This document shows, piece by piece, positions 17,913 to 26,517 of a DNA stretch of 64,000 nt. A model generated the notes under the pieces. It had not been told where the DNA came from. It ran no database searches and worked only from the letters and a program-made list of their open reading frames with translations. The stretch spans positions 124,001 through 188,000 of the forward strand of contig JAEZJF010000024.1 in the NCBI GenBank assembly GCA_023415825.1, read 5' to 3'. Numbering within the stretch: the first letter of the stretch is position 1; each line of letters opens with the position of its first letter. Position numbers and translations under genes: made by a program. The stretch comes from Bacillota bacterium. GTDB lineage: Bacteria > Bacillota > Clostridia > DSM-8532.

Positions 17913-18948
17913 ATACACCCACCAATTGATTTTTGTAATTACCGATATTATTGATTTGAATAGCTCTTTCTTTTGACAATTTGGCCATTTCAGCTCTTTT
18001 ATGTTCATCCGTCAGTAAATGGCATATATGATCAGCAAGCACTTCATTCTCATCAGACAGGTAACCTGTTTTTCCCTGGCTTACTAACTCAACTAATCCA
18101 TCTGTAGGTGTCGAAACAATAGGTACACCAAGCGCCATGGCTTCTAAAGCGCTCATAGGAGTACCTTCATATATAGATGTCATAACAAACACCTTTGAAT
18201 CGCGGAGTAATTTATATGGATTGTCTACGAAACCATAAAAGTCAATATTCTCAATAATTCCATTCTCACATACCTTTTCTTTTACTTTGCTAGCCAGATC
18301 CCCATTTCCAACAATAGCGATTCTGGCATTCGGTATTTTATAGACAACTTGTTTCAGAACTTCAATTAAGCGTATCGGGTTTTTGGGATACGATAAACGG
18401 CCTATAAAAGCCACATCATAATCATAAGCCTTTGTATCTTCCGAAACACGTTTATATAGGTCATTAATATTGATTATGTTCTTTAACACCATACTCTTAC
18501 TATGAACAAGGTCTTTGTATTTGTATTGATTAAAGGAGGAATTGGATACCCATATTATTCTTTTGAATTTATTGGACATCATCTTATAGAGGAATGATTT
18601 TAAAGATAAGCTTCGCATATCTTCATGATTACCATGAATATGGGATATTAGAACAGCCTTTTTACTAAATCCTGATGCAACAATACTGGCACGAATATCA
18701 TGAGCATGAATGATGTCTGGCTGAAATTCCCGAACTATACGCTTTATTTCCCTTCTACAAAGCTTTCTAACCGGAAAATAAGTTATCTTACGTTCTTCCA
18801 AGGCATTGCGTATCTGTCCGTCGAGGCTGCAATACACCATCTCAATATCGCTGCCTTCAAACATTTTTATAATCTGGCATACAACATTTTCAGCCCCAGA
18901 ATACTGACCTGTATTCAACAGATGTAAAATTTTTATCTTCTTTTGCAT
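17902..18948 (-). CDS. Glycosyltransferase family 4
   Basis: GT-B-fold enzyme of 348 residues. The N-terminal LNTGQYSGAENVVCQI and the C-terminal donor-site motif SIYEGTPMSALEAMALGVP (with the ExxxxxxxE pattern) define a retaining GT4. DVAFIGRLSYPKNP marks the start of the second Rossmann domain. It sits 40 bases after the pglF-like gene and overlaps the GT2 gene. It probably extends the lipid-linked glycan begun by the PglC/PglA-like pair. Confidence 0.9.
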   Translation of the reverse strand: MQKKIKILHLLNTGQYSGAENVVCQIIKMFEGSDIEMVYCSLDGQIRNALEERKITYFPVRKLCRREIKRIVREFQPDIIHAHDIRASIVASGFSKKAVLISHIHGNHEDMRSLSLKSFLYKMMSNKFKRIIWVSNSSFNQYKYKDLVHSKSMVLKNIININDLYKRVSEDTKAYDYDVAFIGRLSYPKNPIRLIEVLKQVVYKIPNARIAIVGNGDLASKVKEKVCENGIIENIDFYGFVDNPYKLLRDSKVFVMTSIYEGTPMSALEAMALGVPIVSTPTDGLVELVSQGKTGYLSDENEVLADHICHLLTDEHKRAEMAKLSKERAIQINNIGNYKNQLVGVYDN

Positions 18949-18988
18949 TGTTTATCCTACTTTTACCAACGCCTTATGAGAATAATCT

Positions 18989-20866
18989 TTATCTTTGAAC
19001 TTGGTTATGATTAATTGTTCCGCTATATCCGAGCACTAATTTTTTTATGAAATCTGAAATAGATATTTCATTTATTCCTGAAATAATGGCATCCTTTAAG
19101 TAATTTATTTCATGACGGATAAAATCATAATCCTCGAAAAGCGGCTGAGCAATATACAATTTTTCATTTTTTGTTTTTTCTATTCCCTCTTCTGATAGCA
19201 GGAGCTCCTCGAAAAGCTTTTCACCTGGTCTCAATCCTATGAATTCAATCTCTATATCTTCATAGGGTTCAAAGCCGGAGAGCCTGATCATATTTTCTGC
19301 CAGATCAAGAATTTTTATGGGTTGCCCCATGTCAAGAATAAAAATCTCTCCACCTTTTGCAAAAGCCCCTGCCTGAATAACCAATTGAGCTGCTTCCGGT
19401 ATAGCCATAAAATAGCGTGTCATATCCGGATGGGTTACTGTAACTGGCCCACCTGCTTCAATTTGACGCTTGAAGAGGGGAATCACGCTTCCGCTACTGC
19501 CAAGCACATTACCAAAGCGGACTGCCATAAATTCAGTATGGCTTTTGCTATTCATTGCTTGGATAATCATCTCGGCTATTCTTTTTGTAGCACCCATGAC
19601 ATTGGTTGGGTTTACCGCTTTATCACTGGATATCAGAACAAATCTATCTACATTGGCTTTATCGGCTGCTTGGGCGACATTCCAGGTTCCCAGCACATTA
19701 TTTTTCAAAGCCTCCTCTGGATGCCACTCCATTAAGGGCACATGCTTATGTGCAGCAGCATGAAAAACAATATTAGGTTTTATTTTCTGAAAGATGGTTT
19801 GAATCCTGTTTTCTTCACGGATATTGGCAATGACAGGCTCAAATATTGGGTTCGGATATTTTGTTTTTAATTCTAAAACAACATCATGTAGATTGTTCTC
19901 GTAATTATCCAGCATAATCAGTTTATACGGATTATATACAGCTATTTGCCTGCACAGCTCCGATCCAATAGATCCTCCTGCACCCGTAACAAGAATAACC
20001 TTCCCTTTGAGAAATGACTCAATTTCATCAGTATCAAGCTTAACCATTTCTCTTCCAAGTAAGTCCTCGATATCAACATCCTTCACTTTCTGCATTACAA
20101 CTGATTCATCAATAATCTGTGACATGGAGGGCAGTATTCGTATTCGACATCCAGTTTTTGCACATTGCCCATAGACCTTGTTCAATAGCGCTGGCTTTGC
20201 CTTGGGGAGAGCTATGATAATCTCATTAACTTTCTCCCTTTGGACAACTTTAAATATGTTTGAGTCATCTCCAACAATTGGTATACCATTTATTTTATTC
20301 CCAATTTTAAACGGATCGTTATCAATAAAAGCTACAGGCTTTTGCTGGAGCTCCGGATGATGTTTCATCTCCCGGGCAATGATGGCACCAGCATCCCCCG
20401 CACCGATAATAAGAACACGCTTCAGCTTATCGTAGTCAATAGCAGCACCTGTTACATGTCTTCTATAAATACGATAAAGTAACCTGACTCCTCCAACAGC
20501 AAAAACATCCAGCATAAAGGTTAGAGCAAAAATACTTCTTGGGGCAAATACCCACCCCATAAAGTCATATTGAAGAATGAGTACTGCTGATAGAGAAGTA
20601 TTGGCAACAGCAGATGCAATAACCACCTTTGTGACTTCATAAGCACCTGCATACCGCCACAGGCTATGATAGAGCTTAAATAAAGTAAAAACAAAAATTT
20701 TAAAAACTGTTGACAGTACAGCAATATAACCAATATATTGTATAAACTCAGCAGGAATTGCTTTTAAGTTAAAATCAAATCTTATAAAATAGGCAATAAA
20801 GAGCCCGATATTTAATGATATTAAATCAGCAAAATAGAAAACCGCACTGCGGTAAAATCTTTTCAC
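18989..20866 (-). CDS. pglF: Membrane-bound UDP-GlcNAc 4,6-dehydratase, PglF/WbpM/CapD family
   Basis: A 625-residue member of the large nucleotide-sugar dehydratase group. About four N-terminal transmembrane helices (residues 5-115) are followed by a CoA-binding-like Rossmann domain (IIGAGDAGAIIAREM) and the catalytic short-chain dehydrogenase domain (VTGAGGSIGSEL). The active-site segment DKAVNPTNVMGATKR has Met in place of the usual Tyr, as in the WbpM/PglF group (Ser-Met-Lys triad). It should make UDP-4-keto-6-deoxy-GlcNAc. Its position next to pglE-, pglD- and pglC-like genes supports a bacillosamine route. Confidence 0.92.
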   Translation of the reverse strand: MKRFYRSAVFYFADLISLNIGLFIAYFIRFDFNLKAIPAEFIQYIGYIAVLSTVFKIFVFTLFKLYHSLWRYAGAYEVTKVVIASAVANTSLSAVLILQYDFMGWVFAPRSIFALTFMLDVFAVGGVRLLYRIYRRHVTGAAIDYDKLKRVLIIGAGDAGAIIAREMKHHPELQQKPVAFIDNDPFKIGNKINGIPIVGDDSNIFKVVQREKVNEIIIALPKAKPALLNKVYGQCAKTGCRIRILPSMSQIIDESVVMQKVKDVDIEDLLGREMVKLDTDEIESFLKGKVILVTGAGGSIGSELCRQIAVYNPYKLIMLDNYENNLHDVVLELKTKYPNPIFEPVIANIREENRIQTIFQKIKPNIVFHAAAHKHVPLMEWHPEEALKNNVLGTWNVAQAADKANVDRFVLISSDKAVNPTNVMGATKRIAEMIIQAMNSKSHTEFMAVRFGNVLGSSGSVIPLFKRQIEAGGPVTVTHPDMTRYFMAIPEAAQLVIQAGAFAKGGEIFILDMGQPIKILDLAENMIRLSGFEPYEDIEIEFIGLRPGEKLFEELLLSEEGIEKTKNEKLYIAQPLFEDYDFIRHEINYLKDAIISGINEISISDFIKKLVLGYSGTINHNQVQR

Positions 20867-20967
20867 TTTTGACCCCCATTTTAGTACTTCATAAGCTTTC
20901 TTTATTTTATCACACTGTTAACCAAATCAATTGGTTAAGTTTACGCGAATATATGAATAATAAATAG

Positions 20968-22107
20968 CTATAAAAATTGATTTCTAATAATCGTTATAAC
21001 CTTATCCTGCTCGGTTTCTGTAAGGCTAGTACCAGAGGGAATACAAACACCCCATCTAAAGAGGTCCTCTGCTATGCTTGTTCTACCCGACGTATGACTA
21101 TAAAACATACATTTTGAAAAGACAGGCTGCATATGCATAGGTTGCCATACCGGTCTAGACTCAATATTTTTATCCTCTAAGGCATTGATAATAGAAACAG
21201 GTAGAATGCTTGATGTTTGATTAATCAGTAAAACCGTAAACCAATAGTTGGGTTGGCTCCAGTCAGGTACAGGGAACATAGAGATTTCTTGGATATCTTT
21301 AAATGCTTTAGAGTATGTATCGTATATTGCTTTTTTCTTGGCTATCTTTTGCTCAATCTGCTCATACTGACCCATACCTATACCTGCCAGAACATTACTC
21401 AACCGGTAATTGTAACCGACCTCTTTATGTTCATAATGAATAGCCTTTTCCCTTGCCTGAGTGGACCAAAAGCGACATTTTTCAATGGCTTGACTGTCAT
21501 TTGATACAAGCATGCCTCCCCCACTCGTCGTTACAATTTTATTGCCGTTAAAAGAGTAGATTCCAAAATAGCCAAAGGTACCGCTGTTTTTTCCTTTATA
21601 ATAGGCTCCCATGGACTCAGCAGCATCTTCAATAACCGGAACATTATAGGCTTCACATAGGGGTAATAGTCGATCCATATCCGCACTTTGACCATAAAGG
21701 TTAACAATGATAACAGCTTTAGGGAGCCTGCTTTCTTTTTTTGCATTACTTAGAGCCTGTTCAAGAGCAATCGGTGACATATTCCAGGAATCAGGCTCAG
21801 AATCTATAAAAACTAGTTCTCCACCCTCATAACAAACCGGATTACAGCTTCCTGCGAATGTTAAAGATGAGCAAAAAACAGTATCGCCTTGACTTACACC
21901 CAGATATTTAATAGCTAAATGCATAGCAGCTGTTCCTGATGAAAGAGCAAGGGAGGACGATACACCTATTCTCGATGCAACCATTTGCTCAAACCTATCA
22001 ACATTAGGGCCAAGTGGTGCTATCCAATTAGTTTCAAAAGCCTGCATGACATATTGAATTTCATTCCCGGTAAGATCCGGAGGTGAGAGATAAATCCTTT
22101 TATCCAT
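20968..22107 (-). CDS. pglE: DegT/DnrJ/EryC1/StrS sugar aminotransferase, PglE-like
   Basis: PLP-dependent nucleotide-sugar aminotransferase of 379 residues. Family motifs include ALSSGTAAMHLA, VIEDAAESMGAYYKGK and the PLP-lysine segment YSFNGNKIVTTSGGG. The C-terminal RPVWQPMHMQP is also typical. Next to PglF-like and PglD-like genes, it should aminate UDP-4-keto-6-deoxy-GlcNAc at C4. It starts 13 bases after the PglD-like gene. The exact stereochemistry cannot be judged from sequence. Confidence 0.9.
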   Translation of the reverse strand: MDKRIYLSPPDLTGNEIQYVMQAFETNWIAPLGPNVDRFEQMVASRIGVSSSLALSSGTAAMHLAIKYLGVSQGDTVFCSSLTFAGSCNPVCYEGGELVFIDSEPDSWNMSPIALEQALSNAKKESRLPKAVIIVNLYGQSADMDRLLPLCEAYNVPVIEDAAESMGAYYKGKNSGTFGYFGIYSFNGNKIVTTSGGGMLVSNDSQAIEKCRFWSTQAREKAIHYEHKEVGYNYRLSNVLAGIGMGQYEQIEQKIAKKKAIYDTYSKAFKDIQEISMFPVPDWSQPNYWFTVLLINQTSSILPVSIINALEDKNIESRPVWQPMHMQPVFSKCMFYSHTSGRTSIAEDLFRWGVCIPSGTSLTETEQDKVITIIRNQFL

Positions 22108-22120
22108 ATTTTTTATTCCT

Positions 22121-22738
22121 TCACTTCGCTGGTATACCCTTAACTATTACACCATCAATAACATCTCTGACAACAACTGCACCTGCTCCAATTATTGAAT
22201 GGGCACCAATTTTTATATTATGTATTATAGTTGCACCTGCTCCAATATGAGTAGATTCATCTACCCTTACATTCCCGCAAAGTGTTGCGTTGGGCGATAC
22301 ATGAACAAAATCAGAAACCTTGCAGTCATGTTCAATAACAGCAGCTGAATTGATGATGACATGTCTGCCGATCACAGTGCCTGCGTTGATGATACAACCC
22401 GGCATAATAACAGACCCTTCCATAATTTGCACGTGAGGGCTCACAATTGCTTTTGGATGAATGGGAGTAAACCATTGGGTTTTGTATTTCTCAGTAATAG
22501 ATTTTCTGGTTCGATTATCCCCGATTGCAATACAGAAATTTACTTCTGACTTTGTTAGTTCTTCTATCTGATTTAAGCTACCCAGTCTATTATAGCTCAG
22601 CATCCTAGATTTTAATGGGTTATCATCAAGGAATCCGATTAGTTCAACCTGCTCTCCAGTTCTAATCATACATTCTATGATGTCAGCAACAACCATAGCA
22701 TGGCCACTGCCACCAATAATGCAGATTTTTTTCATCAT
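22121..22738 (-). CDS. pglD: Sugar N-acetyltransferase, PglD/NeuD family (left-handed beta-helix)
   Basis: Protein of about 205 residues. An N-terminal Rossmann-like nucleotide-sugar domain (IIGGSGHAMVVADI) precedes hexapeptide repeats forming a left-handed beta-helix. The catalytic-base histidine lies in AVIEHDCKV. It should acetylate the C4 amine of the UDP-amino sugar using acetyl-CoA to give UDP-diNAc-bacillosamine. ATG 22738 follows an AAGGGG by about seven bases; the preceding pglC-like stop is only a few bases away. A paralogue occurs at 48801-49448. Confidence 0.9.
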   Translation of the reverse strand: MMKKICIIGGSGHAMVVADIIECMIRTGEQVELIGFLDDNPLKSRMLSYNRLGSLNQIEELTKSEVNFCIAIGDNRTRKSITEKYKTQWFTPIHPKAIVSPHVQIMEGSVIMPGCIINAGTVIGRHVIINSAAVIEHDCKVSDFVHVSPNATLCGNVRVDESTHIGAGATIIHNIKIGAHSIIGAGAVVVRDVIDGVIVKGIPAK

Positions 22739-22749
22739 GTTCATCCCCT

Positions 22750-23355
22750 TCATTTATGAGAACCCGTAAATTTCTCCATAGTCACGCTTCCCTGAGAAGA
22801 TATACCTTCACGCTTCAATACTTTTTTAATGGTTAAGAAGAAGATTTTTATATCAAGCCAAAGGCTCCAATGATCTATGTACCATGTATCCAAGCTAAAC
22901 TTCTCTTCCCAGGAGATAGCGTTCCGGCCGTTTATTTGTGCCCATCCTGTTATTCCTGGCCTCATATCGTGCCTTCTCATCTGTTCTGGAGAATAGTATT
23001 GCAAATACTCTACTAACAGAGGTCTTGGGCCAACAAGGCTCATATCACCTTTAAGAACATTTAAAAGCTCCGGAAGCTCATCGAAGCTTGTACTTCTCAG
23101 AAACTTTCCGTAGCGTGTTAAGCGCTCTTCATCAGAAAGTAGGTTACCATACTTATCCTTTGCATCAGTCATAGTTCTGAACTTGTACATATAAAAAACT
23201 TTTTTATTTAGCCCAGGTCTTGCTTGTTTGAAAAAAACGGGTTTTCCCAGCTTTATGAAAGATGCAACAATGATTATAATAAAAACAGGCAATAGTACAA
23301 CTATAGCCAGTAGCGATATCATAACATCTATACATCTTTTTATTGCCAATCCCAT
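22750..23355 (-). CDS. pglC: Initiating phosphoglycosyltransferase, PglC-like
   Basis: A small (201-residue) monotopic polyprenyl-phosphate sugar-1-phosphate transferase. One N-terminal membrane helix (residues about 10-32) is followed by the catalytic core: [28 protein letters not shown] (with the Asp-Glu pair) and SLVGPRPL, then [12 protein letters not shown]. This size matches PglC rather than the larger WbaP/WcaJ enzymes. It should load diNAc-bacillosamine-phosphate (or a related sugar) on undecaprenyl phosphate. It lies between the pglA-like and pglD-like genes. Confidence 0.93.
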   Translation of the reverse strand: MGLAIKRCIDVMISLLAIVVLLPVFIIIIVASFIKLGKPVFFKQARPGLNKKVFYMYKFRTMTDAKDKYGNLLSDEERLTRYGKFLRSTSFDELPELLNVLKGDMSLVGPRPLLVEYLQYYSPEQMRRHDMRPGITGWAQINGRNAISWEEKFSLDTWYIDHWSLWLDIKIFFLTIKKVLKREGISSQGSVTMEKFTGSHK

Positions 23356-23359
23356 GCTA

Positions 23360-24448
23360 CTACCTGCTCATCAAACTTAATAACTTATCAACTACAGCTT
23401 TTCGATCAAAATTTTTCTCAATATGCTCTCTTGATTTTTTACCCATTTCCAAGCGCTGCTCCTCAGATAAAAGTATATACTGAATCATTTTATCATATAA
23501 ATCATTTGAATCTTTTACTTTGCACAAATATCCAGATTGCTGATCTACAACAGCCTCTCTGCATCCTGGTATGTCCGAGGTTATAACAGGTCTTCCCATG
23601 GCCGCCGCTTCTAATAATGTATTGGACATACCTTCATGATAGGAAGGTAAAACCACGCAATGGGCTTTTTCAATAAAGCCTTTTACATCCATTTGAAAAC
23701 CATAGTAATGGATAATACATGATTTGGTCAATTCTTCAATTTGCTCTTTATAATTATCCTCAAAGAAGCCTAGGACACCAAACTCGACATTGTATTGGTT
23801 TTCGGCCTTAAGGCGTTTAGCAGCCTCAAAGAATTCGTCTATTCCTTTTTCCGCCATAATCCTACCAATAAATAAGAATCTAGTCGGACCATCAAATTTC
23901 ATTAGTGAATAACTATACTCATCAATGTTCACGCCAGCCCCGTTTACCAGTATAGCTTTTTTTGCAGGTATAATACGATGATCAACAAAAACATTGAGAT
24001 TTGTTGCATTTTCAAAAACAATATTATTGGCTCTTTTTAAAGCAAATCTGTATAATCGGGTGACAAGCAGTTTTAGCAGCCCCCTGTTCTGAAATGTTGT
24101 TCCCAGACCCGTTATAGTCGATATGTATTTCACCTTACAAAATTTGCTGGCAAGGCCCCCATAAATGTTAGGTTTGATGGTATAAGTTAAAACATAGTCG
24201 GGACACTCTTTTTTAATCAAACAAACATATTCCCTTATAATTTTCAAATCTTTCAGGATGTTCATGGATCTTCTTTCAATCTCTGTCTTATGATAATTAC
24301 AGCCCATTCTAATAAGATCATCTACCCTTTCCCCATTGGGTAAGGATGTTATAACTTGATGATTCTTGTTAATTAGCTCTCCTAAAAGTTCTTTACGAAA
24401 ATTATAAAGACCGATGTCGTTATTGGCTAAAATAATAACCTTCATCAT
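23360..24448 (-). CDS. pglA: Glycosyltransferase family 4, PglA-like
   Basis: A 362-residue GT4 enzyme with the N-terminal ANNDIGLYNFRKELL and TGLGTTFQ seen in PglA-like transferases. The donor site is PSYHEGMSNTLLEAAAMGRP. Immediately upstream of pglC in the operon, it should add the second sugar to the undecaprenyl-linked bacillosamine-type sugar. AAGGTGT stands before a double ATG. The pgl name is by synteny and motif; the transferred sugar is unknown. Confidence 0.82.
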   Translation of the reverse strand: MMKVIILANNDIGLYNFRKELLGELINKNHQVITSLPNGERVDDLIRMGCNYHKTEIERRSMNILKDLKIIREYVCLIKKECPDYVLTYTIKPNIYGGLASKFCKVKYISTITGLGTTFQNRGLLKLLVTRLYRFALKRANNIVFENATNLNVFVDHRIIPAKKAILVNGAGVNIDEYSYSLMKFDGPTRFLFIGRIMAEKGIDEFFEAAKRLKAENQYNVEFGVLGFFEDNYKEQIEELTKSCIIHYYGFQMDVKGFIEKAHCVVLPSYHEGMSNTLLEAAAMGRPVITSDIPGCREAVVDQQSGYLCKVKDSNDLYDKMIQYILLSEEQRLEMGKKSREHIEKNFDRKAVVDKLLSLMSR

Positions 24449-24453
24449 ACACC

Positions 24454-26292
24454 TTATTTAGGCTGCATTTTTACACCTTTATTTTTATGGAGAAAGGCCA
24501 AACCTATACCCAGTAATATCCAAAAAACCGGTGCTACGGCTACATTACTATCATTAAAAACCGCTGCCATACAGTATCCTATAACTGCACATAGGGTGGA
24601 TACTCCTATAAAGTAATCATAGCTCTCCTGCGGCTTAAACCAATGTAAAAGTGATTTTATTATAAACCAACCTAAGAATACTAATAATGCTATCAAGGAT
24701 ACGACTCCTGTATTTATCCCTACCTGCAAGTACCAATTGTGAGGTTTGTCTGCAAGTACTGTGGCGTTGAAGAGATTGTTTATTTTTCCTGCGATATCCT
24801 GCTGCGGAAAATAAATAGAAAAGGTATCCGGACCGTGGCCCAAAAGGAGCGTATTTTTTAGAAGCGGAATACTTCTGGCCCACAAATACCCTCGGCCTGA
24901 TCCAAAATTTAAATGGTTCTCAAACCCCCAGGAGGGAACCGCATCCACTTCTTCATAAAATAAACGTGGCGTTGGCGAATAAAGCATTTTGTTTTCGGAA
25001 AACAAAAAGGGCATTATAACATCAGCATAATAGAGGTAAGCAACACTTTTATCCATCTCAACAGAATAGAGTTCATAATCCTCGTCCGTAAAGGTGATCT
25101 TATTCTCCTCCTGCTCAATGTTCAATTGCTGGCCTTTACCATTGTAAAAGCTTATAGAATCTCCCTCTAGCTTTATAACAAAGACTTCCGATTCTGTTTC
25201 GAAGCTAAATACATTTTGGTGGAGCCGCGCTGATTTGACGGGTTTCTTTTGGGATGATTCCGCCGCGGAATTAGCCTGGAATTCTCCATCCGTTGAAATG
25301 GAAGAAGGCATTGTGTCCATAAATTCCTTTGTCACAAGTCCTCCGGAGTAAATATCCATTCCAGCATATATGATCGTAAAGCCCAGAAGCAGTCCTAATG
25401 AAGCCTTCCACTGTGTAATGATAATTTTTCTTAAGAAGAATACTAAAAGAATTAAGAGTGCGATTCCCCCTACCAATCCCGCTCTTGAAAGGCCGCCAAG
25501 CCAGAGTGTAAATGCCATTAAAGAAGCAACGAACATAAATAGTGCTTTTTTATTTGACTTATCAAGGTAATAGAAAAAAAGAGCTATGGAAATGGGTAAA
25601 ACTAAAACAGAATAAGAGCCTAAATAGTTTGGATTATAGACCGTTGTATACATAACCTTCTGGCCTGCAAAATTAAAGCTCAACTTTTCCGCCATACTTC
25701 TAAATTCACTTGGTACAATTAAATTCCTACCCCAACTTGTTTGGAGGATATCAACGCCAAAGAACTGGCTAAGCCCTATTACACCCATAATAAACGCTGA
25801 GACTAATAAGGCATATATGATGAAAGCGGCGCTTTTCTCATCACGGACAAGAACAAAAGCTGTAAACATGGCTGCAACATAAGCAATTAATATAAATAAC
25901 CCTTCATAGCGATCGACAAAACCGGTTAGGGCAATATCCTTATACTCTGAAAACAGGGTTGAAAGAATGGCCATTGCGATATAAACAATAACAAATATAA
26001 GCAGATTGGAGAAAGGTATTTTACTTTTCTGAGCGAGCTTGATTAACCAGTATATTACCAGCATAACAAGCACTATAATAAGAAGTTGCGATTTGACATA
26101 GCTAAAAACGTCAAAGACAGTACTTTTCCCTGTCCAGTATTTATATTGATTCTCAGATAAATTTATTTGTTGCAATTTAACAACAAGCGGAATTACCGAT
26201 GCGATAAAGGCGAGTATAAGAATAGCGCACTTATCCCATAAGGTAGTACTGCTATCCAAGCTTGGGTTCACTTTTCTCTTTGTTTTTTTCAT
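24454..26292 (-). CDS. O-antigen ligase/polymerase-type membrane protein (Wzy_C/WaaL family), copy 1
   Basis: A 612-residue protein with about 12 hydrophobic helices. A large soluble insert of roughly 140 residues (about 310-450) reads as beta-rich (FSFETESEVFVIKLEGDS). The Wzy_C/WaaL-type motif GHGPDTFSIYFPQ and KPHNWYLQVGINTG follow it. Members polymerise lipid-linked glycans or ligate them to acceptors, including proteins, outside the membrane. AGAGGAAT precedes ATG 26292. It is the promoter-proximal gene of the pgl-type operon, five bases before the pglA-like gene. A paralogue with the same plan lies at 61121-62932. Confidence 0.85.
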   Translation of the reverse strand: MKKTKRKVNPSLDSSTTLWDKCAILILAFIASVIPLVVKLQQINLSENQYKYWTGKSTVFDVFSYVKSQLLIIVLVMLVIYWLIKLAQKSKIPFSNLLIFVIVYIAMAILSTLFSEYKDIALTGFVDRYEGLFILIAYVAAMFTAFVLVRDEKSAAFIIYALLVSAFIMGVIGLSQFFGVDILQTSWGRNLIVPSEFRSMAEKLSFNFAGQKVMYTTVYNPNYLGSYSVLVLPISIALFFYYLDKSNKKALFMFVASLMAFTLWLGGLSRAGLVGGIALLILLVFFLRKIIITQWKASLGLLLGFTIIYAGMDIYSGGLVTKEFMDTMPSSISTDGEFQANSAAESSQKKPVKSARLHQNVFSFETESEVFVIKLEGDSISFYNGKGQQLNIEQEENKITFTDEDYELYSVEMDKSVAYLYYADVIMPFLFSENKMLYSPTPRLFYEEVDAVPSWGFENHLNFGSGRGYLWARSIPLLKNTLLLGHGPDTFSIYFPQQDIAGKINNLFNATVLADKPHNWYLQVGINTGVVSLIALLVFLGWFIIKSLLHWFKPQESYDYFIGVSTLCAVIGYCMAAVFNDSNVAVAPVFWILLGIGLAFLHKNKGVKMQPK

Positions 26293-26320
26293 ATGTAATT
26301 CCTCTTGGCACTTTTATTTC

Positions 26321-26349
26321 ATCATAACATAATTTGATAATCATATAAA
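26321..26349 (-). promoter_or_regulatory. Possible promoter of the pgl-type operon
   Basis: On the minus strand TATGAT (26321-26326) with a TG extension lies about 30 bases before the first gene. The -35 region 17 bases further is only TTTATA. Weak but well placed. Confidence 0.4.
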
Positions 26350-26439
26350 TAATATACTAATCTCGCTTACAAGGCAATAGGAGTGGTGTATAGAACATGT
26401 ATTGCGCTCCTTCTCGCTTTCTCCGAAAGCCAAATGTAA

Positions 26440-26471
26440 AGCCCCGGAAGTACTTAGGTACTTCCGGGGCT
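26440..26471 (-). terminator. Terminator hairpin after the S-layer gene
   Basis: A perfect 14-bp stem (26440-26453 with 26458-26471, GCCCCGGAAG core) with a TTAG loop follows the S-layer stop by about 45 bases. On the minus strand it leads into TTTACATTT, a weak T tract. The hairpin also insulates the pgl-type operon promoter. Confidence 0.75.
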
Positions 26472-26517
26472 CAACGTTTCGGTTACATTAGAACCATTCC
26501 TCTAAAGGTTTTAGATT

